A stretch of 33,124 nt of DNA. Source: Synechococcus sp. UW140 (GTDB lineage Bacteria > Cyanobacteriota > Cyanobacteriia > PCC-6307 > Cyanobiaceae). This document shows positions 15,675-26,413 of the stretch, one piece after another (the stretch's first letter is position 1; each line of letters begins with the position of its first letter). The notes beneath the pieces were generated by a model. That model was given only the letters and a program-made list of their open reading frames with translations. It was not told the origin of the DNA and ran no database searches. The stretch is from positions 1-33,124 of the forward strand of contig CAMAPJ010000025.1 in NCBI GenBank assembly GCA_945860085.1, in the 5' to 3' direction. A program made the position numbers and the translations under genes.

Positions 15675-16680
15675 CTATGGGGTCAGCCAGCCCCATAAGA
15701 CGCAGGCAGGCAGGGATGGTTTAAGGAGGCCATCAAGATCCACGCCATCAATCTGGGCGGAGTTCATGTGGCGTTCTGCATAGCGGCGAAACACCTTGGA
15801 GCGAAGGAACAGGGCAAACAGGTCCCCGTCGATGTGCTGCTCGCCACCATGCGGGCCATAGTCGCCGGCGCTTCGGGGAGCTTCAGGCCGCGTTGATAGG
15901 CACGATCAGCTGCGGTAAGGGCTTCAAAAATGTCGGCGATCGCCATCACCCCGGCCAGCAACCCCCTCTGCTCCGCCTTCAGGACGCGGCGATAGCCACG
16001 GCCATCGAGGCTCTCGTGGTGGGCGCCCTTGATCTCCGGCACCGCCGCCAGCTGGCGCGGAAACGGCAGGGCCGGCTGGAACAGGCCAGCCCCAGCGCTG
16101 GCGGCTGAGGCAGCGATCGATTCGCTTAGCAGGCGGCTCAGCAACATTCGCTTCACCGCCGAGGGAGGCCGAAATCGCCGGAAAATGTCCAGTCGTGCGC
16201 CGCATCCCATTGAGGGTCATTGAGAGGTCGTTCACCTCCCGAACCATGGAGCGCACTCCCAAGCCAAGGAGCGCAGACGGGGCCCCGCCTCGAATGGGAA
16301 GCCACCCATGGCGCTGGCGTCAGCGGCGAGGCGTTTGAGATCCCGCGACAGGCGCCCGGCCAGCTTCTGTAACACCAGGATGCTGAGCGGCACTAGCAAG
16401 GTCGACAGAAACATTGGCCACCTCTGTTGGCGGGCTTCGACCAGCAGATCGGGCTCCGGCACGGCCACGGCCAGATAGGGCGGTTGGCCAGGCAAGGCGA
16501 GCGCAAGGGCACAGCGGTTTGATACCAGCTCTGGCCCTGGCGAGGAGGGTCTCGACGCTTCAAAAGGCTCCTGCCGGCTGGGGTTGGCCTGACGCTGCAG
16601 CGGAGGTCCTCGAGAGCAGCAGTATTTCGCTGTGGAGGTTGGCGACAAACAGGGCTGAGAGATTCGGGGCCTAGGCCAGC
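15675..16680 (-). pseudogene. Decayed HAMP / HD-GYP-type signalling protein
   Basis: Fragments of one multidomain sensor appear in order across changing frames. They are: an N-terminal sensor piece (NLSALFVANLHSEILLLS, about 16670-16570); YLAVAVPEPDLLVEARQQRW, then a membrane helix and HAMP-like SRDLKRLAADASAMGGF (about 16500-16290); VREVNDLSMTLNGMRRT (about 16250); LLSRLLSESIAASAASAGAG (about 16100), a GAF-like start; then directly the C-terminal half of HD-GYP with HHESLDGRGYRR and MAIADIFEALTAADRAYQRG. After one more frame change, HIDGDLFALFLRSKVFRRYA leads to a stop at 15675. Most of the GAF region and the first half of HD-GYP are missing. HD-GYP proteins hydrolyse cyclic di-GMP; this copy cannot be functional. 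Confidence 0.75.
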
Positions 16681-17009
16681 ATTTCGATCAGGGCTGGCAG
16701 CTGAGCGGTGGCCGCCGCGATGTCAGCGGAAGGAGCCAGGTTCCTGAGCCGATCGAGCTGGGTCGTCGTGAGGGCCAGGTTGAGGGCCGGGCGAGGGCCA
16801 GGTTCATGGTTGGCTTCCAGCTCGCCGGCCCAGGTAGACAGCAAGCGCTCGTTGGCGCCGCTGATCAGCCGTTTGGCGTGGTCGCTGAAAATCAGGGAGC
16901 GCAGCGCGCCGCTGCCCAGGATCAGGGGCAGGGTCACCGGCGTGAGCTGGTGGGTGGCCCGGGGGTGCGGGTCCGTAACGCTCTGACGCAAGGGGCCACA
17001 TATCGCCAT
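16671..17009 (-). CDS. Uncertain ORF (112 aa) divergent from chlH
   Basis: ATG 17009 opens a 112-codon frame with a sensible helical composition, including [22 protein letters not shown] and [20 protein letters not shown], ending at 16671. I recognise no family. It sits exactly where the 5' part of the decayed HD-GYP gene would be expected, so it may be that protein's first sensor segment, truncated by a stop, rather than an independent gene. Its start lies 41 bp from the chlH start on the other strand. Confidence 0.35.
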   Translation of the reverse strand: MAICGPLRQSVTDPHPRATHQLTPVTLPLILGSGALRSLIFSDHAKRLISGANERLLSTWAGELEANHEPGPRPALNLALTTTQLDRLRNLAPSADIAAATAQLPALIEMLA

Positions 17010-17049
17010 GGTGGTTCGTAGGCTGCTTCACATTGCTCAATCCGCCCAG

Positions 17050-20000
17050 ATGTTCACGCAGGTCCGCTCCGCCAGCCGCCGGGTCAGCCCCCAAGCCGTG
17101 AACGGGCGTGCCGTGATGAAGGCGGTCTACGTGGTGCTGGAACCCCAGTACCAAAACGCCCTCACCCAGGCTGTCACCTCGCTCAACGACCAAAACGGCC
17201 CTCTAGCAATCGAACTGAGCGGTTACCTGATCGAGGAATTGCGCCAGAGCGAAAACTACGCCTCATTTTGTTCGGATGTGGCGGAGGCCGATGTCTTCAT
17301 CGCTTCGCTGATCTTTATTGAGGATCTGGCCCAGAAGGTGGTCGAAGCGGTAGCTCCCCACCGGGACCGGCTTAAGGCCGTGGTGGTGTTCCCCTCGATG
17401 CCCGAGGTGATGCGCCTCAACAAACTGGGGACCTTCTCGATGGCCCAGCTGGGCCAGAGCAAGAGCGCCATTGCCAGCTTCATGAAAAAGCGCAAGGAGG
17501 CTGGCGGCGCCGGCTTCCAAGACGCCATGCTCAAGCTGCTCAATACCTTGCCAACGGTATTGAAATATCTGCCGGTGGAGAAGGCCCAGGATGCCCGCTC
17601 CTTCATGCTCAGTTTTCAGTACTGGCTCGGTGGCACTCCCGACAATCTGCGCAACTTCCTGTTGATGTTGGCGGATAAATATGTGTTTCCCCGTGGCGAA
17701 TCTGATCGACCAGAGCTCACCATTGCTGAGCCGGTAGTCTTCCCAGACTTGGGCATCTGGCATCCCTTAGCCCCAGGCATGTTCGAGGACCTCAAGGAAT
17801 ATCTCAACTGGACCGCCAGCCGCAGCGACCTCAGCGAAAAGGCCCGCAACGGCCCGGTCATCGGCCTGGTGTTGCAGCGCAGCCACATCGTTACCGGCGA
17901 CGAGGCCCACTATGTGGCTGTGATCCAGGAGCTGGAATATCGCGGCGCCACCGTGATTCCAGTGTTTTGCGGTGGCCTTGATTTCACCAAGCCGGTCAAT
18001 GCTTTCTTCCGCGATCCACTCAATCCGGATCTGGCCCTGGTTGATGGGGTGGTCAGTCTCACCGGCTTCGCCCTAGTCGGCGGCCCGGCCCGCCAGGACC
18101 ATCCCAAGGCGATTGAGGTGCTCAAGAGCCTCAATCGGCCTTACATGGTGGCCCTACCCCTGGTGTTCCAGACCACCCAGGAGTGGGAAGAGAGCGATCT
18201 GGGCTTGCACCCTGTTCAGGTGGCCCTGCAGATCGCCATCCCCGAACTCGATGGCGCCATTGAACCGATCGTGCTCTCAGGCCGCGATGATGCCACCGGC
18301 AAGGCCCACACCCTCCAAGACCGGGTTGAGGCGATTGCCGAGCGGGCGATCCGCTGGGCTTCGCTGCGGATTAAGCCCCGCGCCGAGAAAAAGCTAGCGA
18401 TCACGGTGTTCAGCTTCCCTCCTGACAAGGGCAACGTCGGCACCGCCGCCTACCTCGATGTCTTCGGCTCGATCCATCGGGTGCTCGAAGAAATGAAGAC
18501 CAAGGGCTATGACGTGCAAGCGATGCCAGCCAGTCCCAAGGCCCTAATGGAGGCCGTCTTGACCGATCCAGAGGCCCTTGTCGGTTCGCCCGAGCTAGCG
18601 ATCGCCCATCGCATGAGCGTTGAGGAGTACGAACGCCTCACCCCCTATTCCCAGCGGCTTGAGGAGAACTGGGGCAAACCGCCCGGCAACCTCAACTCCG
18701 ATGGCACCAATCTGCTGATCTACGGCCGTCATTTCGGCAATGTGTTTGTGGGCGTGCAGCCCACCTTTGGCTACGAGGGCGATCCGATGCGCCTGCTCTA
18801 TTCACGCAGCGCCAGCCCGCACCACGGCTTTGCCGCTTACTACACCTACCTCGAAAAGGTCTGGAAGGCCGATGCGGTGTTGCACTTCGGCACCCATGGC
18901 TCGCTCGAATTCATGCCCGGCAAGCAGATGGGCATGAGCGAAACCTGCTACCCCGATTCGCTGATCGGTGCCTTGCCCAATCTCTATTACTACGCAGCCA
19001 ATAATCCATCGGAAGCCACAATTGCCAAGCGCCGCGGCTACGCCTCGACGATCAGTTACTTAACGCCGCCAGCTGAAAATGCCGGTCTTTATAAGGGCCT
19101 CAAAGAGCTAGGTGAACTGGTGGGCTCCTACCAACAATTGCGCGAAAGCTCCCGAGGTGTGCAAATTGTCAATGCCATTGTCGAAACGGCTCGCCAGTGC
19201 AACCTCGACAAGGACATCGAATTTCCTGATCTTGATGCTTCGCAATTAGATCTAGTCGGCCGTGATGGCGTTGTCGGCGCGGTCTATCGCCAGTTGATGG
19301 AGATTGAGAGCCGCCTGCTGCCCTGCGGACTACACACGATTGGCAAGCCGCCCACTGCCGAGGAGGCGATCGCCACCTTGGTCAGCATTGCGGCCCTCGA
19401 GCGCAGCGATGAAGGCCTGCGTTCCATGCCGGCCCTGCTGGCCGAGAGTCTGGGCCGCTCCATTGATGAGATCTACCGCGGCAACGACAAGGGCGTGCTA
19501 GCCGATGTGGAGCTCAACCGCACGATCACCGAAACCTCCAGGGCCGCCGTGGGCGCCATGGTCCGCCAAGTCACCGGTGCGGATGGCCGGGTCAGCCTGC
19601 GCCAGAACTTTGGCTGGTTCTTTGCCCTGCTAGAGCGCTTCGGGGTGCAATTCCCCAGTCCCTGGTTGTCGGCCTGTAAATCTGCTGGATTTGCCACGGT
19701 CGACCAGGCCGAACTCGACAAGCTCTTCGCCTATCTGAGCTTCTGCCTGCAGCAGATCTGCGCCGACATGGAAATGGAGAGCCTGCTACGGGCCCTCGAT
19801 GGAGAATACGTGCTGCCCGGTCCCGGTGGGGATCCGATCCGCAATCCTGGTGTGCTGCCCAGTGGCAAGAATATCCATGCCCTTGATCCCCAGGCGATCC
19901 CCACCCGGGCTGCGATTGCGGCGGCCAAGATAGTGGTGGATCGGCTGATTGAGCGCCAGAAGGCCGAACAGGGCACCTGGCCGGAAACGATCGCCTGCGT

Positions 20001-21060
20001 GCTCTGGGGCACCGATAACATCAAAACCTACGGGGAATCGCTCGCCCAGATCCTCTGGTTCATCGGCGTGCGTCCCGTTCCCGATTCGCTCGGCCGTGTC
20101 AACAAATTGGAGCTGATCACGCTCGAAGAGCTGGGCCGGCCCCGCATTGATGTGGTGGTGAATTGCTCGGGCGTGTTCCGGGACCTGTTCATCAACCAGA
20201 TGGCCCTGATTGACCAGGGGGTGAAGATGGCCGCCGAAGCCGATGAGCCGCTGGCCATGAACTTCGTGCGTCGCCATGCCCAAGAGCAGGCCGCTGCCCA
20301 GGGCATTTCCCTGCGGGATGCGGCCACGCGCGTGTTCTCCAATGCCAGCGGCAGCTACTCCTCAAATGTCAATCTGGCTGTTGAGAACAGCACCTGGGAA
20401 GAGGAGCATGAATTGCAGGAAATGTATCTGTCCCGCAAGACCTTCGCTTTCAACGCCGACAATCCTGGCGAGATGAACCAAAATCGCCAAGTGTTCGAAT
20501 CGGCGATGAAAACAGCTGATGTCACCTTCCAGAACCTCGATTCCGCCGAAATATCGCTCACCGATGTGAGTCACTACTTCGATTCTGATCCAACCAAGCT
20601 GATCGCCGGCCTGCGCGACGACGGCAAGGCACCCACCAGTTATATCGCTGACACCACCACAGCCAACGCCCAGGTGCGCTCCCTCAGTGAAACGATCCGG
20701 CTTGATTCCCGCACCAAGTTGTTGAATCCCAAGTGGTATGAAGGCATGCTCGATTCCGGCTATGAAGGCGTGAGAGAAGTGGCCAAACGGCTCAACTTCA
20801 CCCTGGGCTGGAGTGCCACTAGTGGCGCTGTTGATAACTTCGTTTACGAAGAGGCCAATGACACCTTCATCAACGATTCAGAGATGCGCAAGCGTCTGCT
20901 TGAGCTCAACCCCCACAGCTTCCGCCGCATTGTAGGTACCCTTCTTGAAGTGAATGGTCGCGGTTACTGGGAAACCAGCGATGAGAACATCGCCCAGCTG
21001 CAGGAGATCTATCAAGAGATTGAGGATCGCATCGAGGGTGTCAGCAATCCCCGGGCCTAG
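17050..21060 (+). CDS. chlH: Magnesium chelatase subunit H
   Basis: This is the large porphyrin-binding subunit of Mg-chelatase. With ChlI and ChlD it inserts Mg2+ into protoporphyrin IX, the first committed step of chlorophyll synthesis. The 1336-residue length and start ([11 protein letters not shown], then [18 protein letters not shown]) match cyanobacterial ChlH. The cobN/Mg-chelatase family core is intact throughout, for example [35 protein letters not shown] and [23 protein letters not shown] 17050 is chosen; the frame opens 14 codons earlier without family similarity. The stop abuts the next ATG with zero spacing. Confidence 0.98.
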   Translation: MFTQVRSASRRVSPQAVNGRAVMKAVYVVLEPQYQNALTQAVTSLNDQNGPLAIELSGYLIEELRQSENYASFCSDVAEADVFIASLIFIEDLAQKVVEAVAPHRDRLKAVVVFPSMPEVMRLNKLGTFSMAQLGQSKSAIASFMKKRKEAGGAGFQDAMLKLLNTLPTVLKYLPVEKAQDARSFMLSFQYWLGGTPDNLRNFLLMLADKYVFPRGESDRPELTIAEPVVFPDLGIWHPLAPGMFEDLKEYLNWTASRSDLSEKARNGPVIGLVLQRSHIVTGDEAHYVAVIQELEYRGATVIPVFCGGLDFTKPVNAFFRDPLNPDLALVDGVVSLTGFALVGGPARQDHPKAIEVLKSLNRPYMVALPLVFQTTQEWEESDLGLHPVQVALQIAIPELDGAIEPIVLSGRDDATGKAHTLQDRVEAIAERAIRWASLRIKPRAEKKLAITVFSFPPDKGNVGTAAYLDVFGSIHRVLEEMKTKGYDVQAMPASPKALMEAVLTDPEALVGSPELAIAHRMSVEEYERLTPYSQRLEENWGKPPGNLNSDGTNLLIYGRHFGNVFVGVQPTFGYEGDPMRLLYSRSASPHHGFAAYYTYLEKVWKADAVLHFGTHGSLEFMPGKQMGMSETCYPDSLIGALPNLYYYAANNPSEATIAKRRGYASTISYLTPPAENAGLYKGLKELGELVGSYQQLRESSRGVQIVNAIVETARQCNLDKDIEFPDLDASQLDLVGRDGVVGAVYRQLMEIESRLLPCGLHTIGKPPTAEEAIATLVSIAALERSDEGLRSMPALLAESLGRSIDEIYRGNDKGVLADVELNRTITETSRAAVGAMVRQVTGADGRVSLRQNFGWFFALLERFGVQFPSPWLSACKSAGFATVDQAELDKLFAYLSFCLQQICADMEMESLLRALDGEYVLPGPGGDPIRNPGVLPSGKNIHALDPQAIPTRAAIAAAKIVVDRLIERQKAEQGTWPETIACVLWGTDNIKTYGESLAQILWFIGVRPVPDSLGRVNKLELITLEELGRPRIDVVVNCSGVFRDLFINQMALIDQGVKMAAEADEPLAMNFVRRHAQEQAAAQGISLRDAATRVFSNASGSYSSNVNLAVENSTWEEEHELQEMYLSRKTFAFNADNPGEMNQNRQVFESAMKTADVTFQNLDSAEISLTDVSHYFDSDPTKLIAGLRDDGKAPTSYIADTTTANAQVRSLSETIRLDSRTKLLNPKWYEGMLDSGYEGVREVAKRLNFTLGWSATSGAVDNFVYEEANDTFINDSEMRKRLLELNPHSFRRIVGTLLEVNGRGYWETSDENIAQLQEIYQEIEDRIEGVSNPRA

Positions 21061-22335
21061 ATGGCGTCCCCTAGCGACTTAGCCACGCCGATGCTGGCGG
21101 TGGCGGTGATCACCGCCACCGCCCAACTATTCGGAACCCTGGCCCAACGTTGTCACCAGCCCCGGGTAGTCGGCGAAATCGTCGGTGGCATCGTCCTGGG
21201 TCCCAGCTTGCTCGGTGTCCTGGCGCCGGCCCTGGAAAGCCAGCTTTTCTCCGCCCCGGTGCGCAGCCAGCTCAACCTGCTCGGGCAGTTGGGACTTGTT
21301 CTGTTCATGTTCCTGGTGGGGCTAGAGCTCAACCTCGGCCTATTGCGGAGCCGCCTACCCCTGGCCAGCCGCATCACTACCGCAGGGCTGGTCTTGCCCC
21401 TCAGCCTGGGGGTGGCTCTAGCGGGCCTATTTGAAATTTGGCTACCGGAGTTGCTGCCTGGCCACCGCCTGCTCTCGGGCGCCCTGTTTATGGGCACGGC
21501 CATGGCGATCACCGCCTTCCCAGTGTTGGCGCGCATCCTGCGCGACCGCGGCCTCCATAACCAGCCTCTCGGTGCCCTGGCGATCACCACCGCCGCGATT
21601 GACGACGCCCTCGGCTGGATCCTGCTGGCCGCCGTGGTTGCCCTGGCCCGATCCGCCTCAGCCTGGGGAGCCCTGGGCTCCCTGCTCGGCACGGCCGCCT
21701 GGGCGCTGGTGGTGTTGGTCGGCACCCGACCGCTACGCAACCTGCTGGAGCAGCACTACAAGCGGGGCCGGGACCTGGGACCGCTGTTGCAATCGGCCCT
21801 TTTTAGCGGCGCCCTCCTCAGTGCTGTGGTCACGGAGTGGCTGGGCGTCCATCTGATTTTTGGCGCCTTCCTCTGGGGCCTGGCCATGCCCCGCTACGGA
21901 CCATTCCGCCGGCGCCTGGAGTTGCAATTGGAAACGGTGGTGTTGAGGCTGCTGTTGCCCCTGTTCTTTGCGATCAGTGGCCTCAGTACTCGCATCGGCA
22001 GCCTTAACACCCCCTCCCTCTGGCTGGCCTTACTGGTGGTCTTGGTGGTGGCCATCAGCGGCAAGTTCCTCGGCACCTGGGCCGTGGCTCGCCTCAGTGG
22101 CGTTGAAAGCCGCGAGGCTCAGGCCCTGGGCTGGTTGATGAACACCCGCGGCCTCACCGAACTGGTGATCCTCAATGTCGGCCTGGCCCAAGGGGTGATC
22201 AGCACTGAACTATTCACGATCGGCGTCTTGATGGCCCTTGTCACCACAGTAATGACCGGACCGCTGCTGGGTCGACTGGGCTACGGGATCGTGCAGCGGC
22301 CCGTCGCAGGCGCGGCGCTTCGCGCTGAGCCCTGA
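21061..22335 (+). CDS. CPA2-family cation:proton antiporter (NhaS3/KefB-like membrane domain)
   Basis: This 424-residue protein has about 12 hydrophobic segments and no cytosolic RCK or UspA domain, so it is a stand-alone Na+(K+)/H+ exchanger-type unit. Diagnostic segments are QPRVVGEIVGGIVLGPSLLG, the unwound-helix region GTAMAITAFPVLARIL, AAIDDALGWILLA carrying the paired Asp residues, and NTRGLTELVILNVGL. Its ATG directly follows the chlH TAG, so translation is probably coupled and the two genes share a transcript. The ion is not determined. In cyanobacteria such proteins act in plasma or thylakoid membranes to balance pH and salt. Confidence 0.92.
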   Translation: MASPSDLATPMLAVAVITATAQLFGTLAQRCHQPRVVGEIVGGIVLGPSLLGVLAPALESQLFSAPVRSQLNLLGQLGLVLFMFLVGLELNLGLLRSRLPLASRITTAGLVLPLSLGVALAGLFEIWLPELLPGHRLLSGALFMGTAMAITAFPVLARILRDRGLHNQPLGALAITTAAIDDALGWILLAAVVALARSASAWGALGSLLGTAAWALVVLVGTRPLRNLLEQHYKRGRDLGPLLQSALFSGALLSAVVTEWLGVHLIFGAFLWGLAMPRYGPFRRRLELQLETVVLRLLLPLFFAISGLSTRIGSLNTPSLWLALLVVLVVAISGKFLGTWAVARLSGVESREAQALGWLMNTRGLTELVILNVGLAQGVISTELFTIGVLMALVTTVMTGPLLGRLGYGIVQRPVAGAALRAEP

Positions 22336-22422
22336 GGCTTGCGAATCCCCTAGGGCTCTTGAACTACTGCCCTAAACCCTTGCGGCAGGCCGGTAAGCCG
22401 ACTGTTCCGCCGGTGGTTGGGG

Positions 22423-23268
22423 CTAGGGACGGCGCCAGAGGGCATCGGCCATGCGGGCGGTCTGAACGATTGGCCCGACGTCGTGGACGCGCACAATGTC
22501 AGCGCCGGCACTGATCGCCTGGCAGACCACAGCAGCGGTGCCCCAGAGCCGGGCCCGGGGCCGGGGTTCGGCCAGCACGGCGCCGATGAAGCGCTTGCGC
22601 GAGGGTCCCACCAGTAGGGGGTGGCCCTGGGCCCGCAGGCGAGCAAGGCCATGGAGCAAGGCCAGGCATTGGACCTCAGTTTTGGCAAAACCCAGGCCCG
22701 GATCCCAGATCAACTGGCTCGGGGCCACGCCGGCAGCTCGGGCCTGTCCGCTGGCATCCTCCAGCTCGGTGATCACGTCATCGACCAGGTCGCCGTAGGC
22801 CGTGAGCCCGTCCATGCTGCGGCTGTCGCCACGGCTGTGCATCAACACCAGCGGGCAGCCCCAGCGGGCAGCGACGGCGAGGAGTTCGGGATCCTGGCGG
22901 CCGCCGCTGACATCGTTGATCCAGTCGGCACCGGCTTCCAGGGCGGCTGCCGCCACGGGGGCCCGGAAGGTGTCAATCGAGAGCAGCACCTGGGGCAGGG
23001 CCGAACGAATCCGCACCAGGGCCGGCAATAACCGGGCCAGTTCGGCCTCGGCGCCAATGGCTTCGGCGCCGGGCCGGGTGCTTTGGGCGCCGAGATCGAG
23101 CACTGAGGCGCCCTGGGACACCATGCGCTGGGCCGCCCTCAGGGCCTGGTCTGCCCCGTTGATACGTCCGCCATCACTGAAGGAATCTGGGGTGAGGTTG
23201 ATCACCCCCATCACATGGGTGCGGCCGCCGAAGACCAATCCTTGCCGTTCTGCCAGCGCGATTGCCAT
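22423..23268 (-). CDS. folP: Dihydropteroate synthase
   Basis: This cytosolic folate enzyme condenses p-aminobenzoate with the pterin pyrophosphate. The 281-residue protein has the pterin-binding GVINLTPDSFSDGG, QSTRPGAEA, SIDTF, WINDVSGG and GPSRKRFIG motifs in canonical order. ATG 23268 (MAIALAERQGL) is chosen, although the frame stays open far into tpiA. It lies 14 bp downstream of the tpiA stop on the same strand, so tpiA-folP is very likely an operon. It converges on the antiporter gene. Confidence 0.96.
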   Translation of the reverse strand: MAIALAERQGLVFGGRTHVMGVINLTPDSFSDGGRINGADQALRAAQRMVSQGASVLDLGAQSTRPGAEAIGAEAELARLLPALVRIRSALPQVLLSIDTFRAPVAAAALEAGADWINDVSGGRQDPELLAVAARWGCPLVLMHSRGDSRSMDGLTAYGDLVDDVITELEDASGQARAAGVAPSQLIWDPGLGFAKTEVQCLALLHGLARLRAQGHPLLVGPSRKRFIGAVLAEPRPRARLWGTAAVVCQAISAGADIVRVHDVGPIVQTARMADALWRRP

Positions 23269-23282
23269 CCCGAGGGGCGCTC

Positions 23283-24029
23283 CTAGGCGGCCACGGCCAC
23301 CTGGTAGTTGGCGATCCGGGCAAAGCCCACCGGATCGAGGGCGGCGCCGCCCACTAGGACGCCATTGATGTCCGACTGGGCCATCAACTGGTCGATGTTG
23401 TCGGCCTTGACCGAGCCGCCGTATTGCACCACGACCTCGGGATACCCCACCCAGCTGCGGATCAGGCCACAGATGCGGTTGGCTTCGGCGGCGCCACAGG
23501 TTTTGCCGGTGCCGATCGCCCAAATCGGTTCATAGGCCACCACCAGCCGGGCCGGGTCGAGGCCGTCGATGCCCTGCTCGACCTGGCGACGGATCACCCG
23601 CTCCGCCTCCCCCCCTTCCCGTTGTGAATCGCTTTCGCCCACACACAGGATCGGCATTAGACCTGCTTTTTGGGCGGTGCGGGCGCGCAGGTTGATTTGC
23701 TCGTCGGTTTCGCTGTAGTACTTGCGAGGTTCGCTGTGGCCCACGATTGCGTGGGTGACGCCGTGCTCAAGCAGCATCGTCGCCGAGATCATGCCGGTGT
23801 AAGCGCCGGACTGGTCCCAGTGGACGTTCTGGCCGCCGATCTTGATACCACTGCCGGCCAAGGCCTTGGCCAGGGTGGCAATCGCCGTGAAAGGCGGCGC
23901 CAACAACACGTCCCGATCGCTTGGCAAGGCGGCGACTAGGGGAAGGAAGGCGTCGGCGAAGGCCTGGGCCTCAGCGCAGGTCATATGCATTTTCCAGTTG
24001 CCTGCGATCACCGACTTGCCCACAGCCAT
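23283..24029 (-). CDS. tpiA: Triosephosphate isomerase
   Basis: This interconverts dihydroxyacetone phosphate and glyceraldehyde 3-phosphate in glycolysis and the Calvin cycle. The 248-residue TIM barrel has all catalytic residues: Lys in AGNWKMH, His in AIVGHSEPR, and Glu in [14 protein letters not shown]. Phosphate-binding GGSVK and [11 protein letters not shown] are present. Start ATG 24029 is family-standard ([14 protein letters not shown]). Confidence 0.98.
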   Translation of the reverse strand: MAVGKSVIAGNWKMHMTCAEAQAFADAFLPLVAALPSDRDVLLAPPFTAIATLAKALAGSGIKIGGQNVHWDQSGAYTGMISATMLLEHGVTHAIVGHSEPRKYYSETDEQINLRARTAQKAGLMPILCVGESDSQREGGEAERVIRRQVEQGIDGLDPARLVVAYEPIWAIGTGKTCGAAEANRICGLIRSWVGYPEVVVQYGGSVKADNIDQLMAQSDINGVLVGGAALDPVGFARIANYQVAVAA

Positions 24030-24178
24030 CCCGAGTGATGAAATCCCAACCTAAGGGCTCATCGGCAACGGCCCCCTGCCGTCGGTTGAATGCAGCGCCT
24101 AGCCAAGGCGAGCGCAACCCAGCCAGGCTTCTAGGTCTTTCTAAGCAAAGTTCCTGAAGCTCACTGCAGCAAACCAAT

Positions 24179-24592
24179 TCAGCGGCGGGCCTGAAAGGGA
24201 GGCACCTCCAGCTCCTGGCCGGCCAGGTTGACCCGGTCACCCGGTTGCAATTTGCGGCCCCGCCGTTGCTCCAGGCTGCCGTTGACGCGCACGTCACCGC
24301 GCTGAATCCGGAATTTGGCCTCGCCGCCCGTCCCGACCAGGCCCTGCCATTTGAGGAACTGATCGAGGCGTAGCTCGGTGAGCTCAAGATCCAAGCGCTC
24401 AGCAGGGTGGAGCTGCGTGGGGGTGGGTTCCGGGTTCGGTTCAGAGATCGGTTCAGGGGCCCTGGGCTCTGAGCCTGCGGGGCTCAAGGGACCGGCTGCG
24501 GCAGTGTTGATGTCCTTAGTGCTCTCCCCGTTGGGACCTAGGGCGGAGGGAAGGGACAAAACAACGCTGATAGCTTGCCCCGATGCTCGCAC
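24179..24592 (-). CDS. S4-domain RNA-binding protein
   Basis: The C-terminal 75 residues are an S4 RNA-binding domain: LRLDQFLKWQGLVGTGGEAK, then FRIQRGDVRVNGSLEQRRG and LQPGDRVNLAGQELEVP. This resembles the small YbcJ/RqcP-like stand-alone S4 proteins. The preceding 60 residues are low-complexity (Pro/Glu repeats, PISEPNPEPTPTQ), and the start is uncertain. GTG 24592 overlaps the divergent ABC gene start by 10 bp; TTG 24559 or a TTG just before LDLELTELRL would give shorter proteins. Role in ribosome or tRNA binding is inferred from the fold only. Confidence 0.75.
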   Translation of the reverse strand: MRASGQAISVVLSLPSALGPNGESTKDINTAAAGPLSPAGSEPRAPEPISEPNPEPTPTQLHPAERLDLELTELRLDQFLKWQGLVGTGGEAKFRIQRGDVRVNGSLEQRRGRKLQPGDRVNLAGQELEVPPFQARR

Positions 24593-26328
24593 CTTCCCCG
24601 GCCGGCTTCCGGCGCCTTCTGCCGCTGCTGAAGCCCTATCAACGCCAGCTCTGGGCCGGTGGGGCCTGCATGGTGGTGTTTGTCGCCTGCTGGCCCCTGC
24701 TGGCCTGGCTAGCGGGCCAGCTAATCCCGGCGATCGGTTCTGGCGACGTAGCCAAGGTGCTGCAGGTGGTGGGTCTGGCCCTAGCGGTATTCATGCTGCA
24801 GAAAATCGCCCAATTCGGTCAGGACACCCTGCTGGCCGGCCCGGCGTTGCAGGTGAGCCAGGACCTGCGCCGCCAGCTGTTTGCCCGCCTGCAACGGCTC
24901 GAATTCGGGGCGCTGGAAAAACTCTCGGCTGGGGATCTCACCTACCGGCTCACCGAAGACGCTGACCGCGTTGGCGAGGTGATCTACAAAACAATCCAAG
25001 ACAGCATCCCCTGCCTGCTCCAACTGGTGGCCGTGTTCGGCTACATGGTCTGGCTCGACTGGCGCCTTTCACTTGGAACGATGGTGCTCGCCCCCCTTGT
25101 GGCGGTACTGGTAAGCCTGTTTGGGACCCGGGTGATGGGCGCCGCAGAACGCAGCCAGAAGCAGGTGAGCGAGCTGGCGTCGCTACTGGGTGAAGCGATT
25201 GGCGGCCTACCCCTGGTCCGGGCCTTTGCCGCCGAGCCCTGGCTGCAGGCCCGCTTTGAAACCGAAATCGACCTGCACCGCCAGGCCCGTTTCCGTACCC
25301 AGCGTTTGCTGGCCCTGCAGTATCCAGTGGTGGGGTTCCTGGAGGCGGCGGGGATCCTGGCGGTGTTGCTGATGGGGGCGGCCCGAATCCAGAGCCATGA
25401 CCTCAGTTCGGCGGGCTTCAGCAGCTATGTGGCAGCTCTGTTGATGCTGATTGATCCGATCTCCCATCTCACCACCAACTTCAACGAGTTCCAGCAGGGT
25501 CAGGCCTCCCTGCGGCGTCTGCGGGCGATTGAGGCCGAGCCGATCGAACCGCCGGACCGCCCCGGGGCCAGCCCCTTGGGGGTTGTGAAAGGGGAGCTGG
25601 TGCTCGAAGGAGTGGTCTACGGCTACGACCCGCAGCAACCGGTATTGCACGGGATCAGCCTGCGGATTCAGCCCGGCCAGGTCGTGGCCCTAGTAGGCCC
25701 TTCCGGGGCGGGCAAAAGCACCTTGTTTTCCCTGCTGCTGCGCTTCAACATCGCCCAGCAGGGCCGGGTGTTGCTTGATGGCCAGGATCTAGTCGACCTG
25801 CGGGCCGCCGAATTGCGCCGGGCGATCGCCCTGGTGCCCCAGCAGAGCAATGTCTTCTCCGGCACAGTGGCCGAGGCGATCTCCTTCGGTCGGGAGGTGA
25901 GCCCCGAGCAGATCCGCCGGGCGGCGCGGCTCGCCAACGCAGCCGACTTTATTGAGGCCTTACCGGACGGATACCAGGCCCGGGTAGAGGAACGGGGCAG
26001 CAACTTCTCTGGCGGCCAGCTGCAGCGGCTGGCGATTGCCCGGGCCGTGCTCGGCGATCCGGCTGTATTGCTGCTCGATGAGGCCACCAGCGCCCTTGAT
26101 GCCGAATCCGAGCAGGCCGTGCAGCAGGGCCTGGAGCAGGCCATGGCCGGACGCACAGTCTTGGTAATCGCCCACCGCCTAGCCACGGTCCAGGAGGCGG
26201 ATCGGATCCTGGTGCTCGATGCTGGTCGTTTGATCGACCAGGGCAACCACGACCAGCTGATCGGCAGGCCAGGCCGTTATAGAGACCTGTGCGAACGCCA
26301 GTTAATCCGTGGCGGCGGGCTTGCTTGA
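24583..26328 (+). CDS. ABC exporter half-transporter (permease fused to ATPase)
   Basis: This 581-residue protein has the type-IV ABC exporter layout. Six hydrophobic segments lie in residues 1-310 and include the exporter-typical LSAGDLTYRLTEDADRVGEV. The ATPase domain that follows has Walker A GPSGAGKST, Q-loop VPQQSNVFSGTV, signature FSGGQLQRLAIARA, Walker B VLLLDEATSALD and H-loop VIAHRLATV. It must dimerise to work. Relatives export lipids, peptides or drugs; the substrate cannot be told. ATG 24583 is the clear start, divergent from the S4 gene. Confidence 0.94.
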   Translation: MLAPSPAGFRRLLPLLKPYQRQLWAGGACMVVFVACWPLLAWLAGQLIPAIGSGDVAKVLQVVGLALAVFMLQKIAQFGQDTLLAGPALQVSQDLRRQLFARLQRLEFGALEKLSAGDLTYRLTEDADRVGEVIYKTIQDSIPCLLQLVAVFGYMVWLDWRLSLGTMVLAPLVAVLVSLFGTRVMGAAERSQKQVSELASLLGEAIGGLPLVRAFAAEPWLQARFETEIDLHRQARFRTQRLLALQYPVVGFLEAAGILAVLLMGAARIQSHDLSSAGFSSYVAALLMLIDPISHLTTNFNEFQQGQASLRRLRAIEAEPIEPPDRPGASPLGVVKGELVLEGVVYGYDPQQPVLHGISLRIQPGQVVALVGPSGAGKSTLFSLLLRFNIAQQGRVLLDGQDLVDLRAAELRRAIALVPQQSNVFSGTVAEAISFGREVSPEQIRRAARLANAADFIEALPDGYQARVEERGSNFSGGQLQRLAIARAVLGDPAVLLLDEATSALDAESEQAVQQGLEQAMAGRTVLVIAHRLATVQEADRILVLDAGRLIDQGNHDQLIGRPGRYRDLCERQLIRGGGLA

Positions 26329-26413
26329 TTAGCCTGCGCCGCCCCTGCGAGTGGCGCTGCCGCAGGAGAGGGGGCGACCTAGCTTGGTCAGAAGCCCTCA
26401 AGCCACCTGAGCC

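Noticed and set aside
22352-22377. TAGGGC/GCCCTA inverted repeat between the antiporter and folP
   Set aside because: Only 6 bp with no T-run; too weak to call a terminator.
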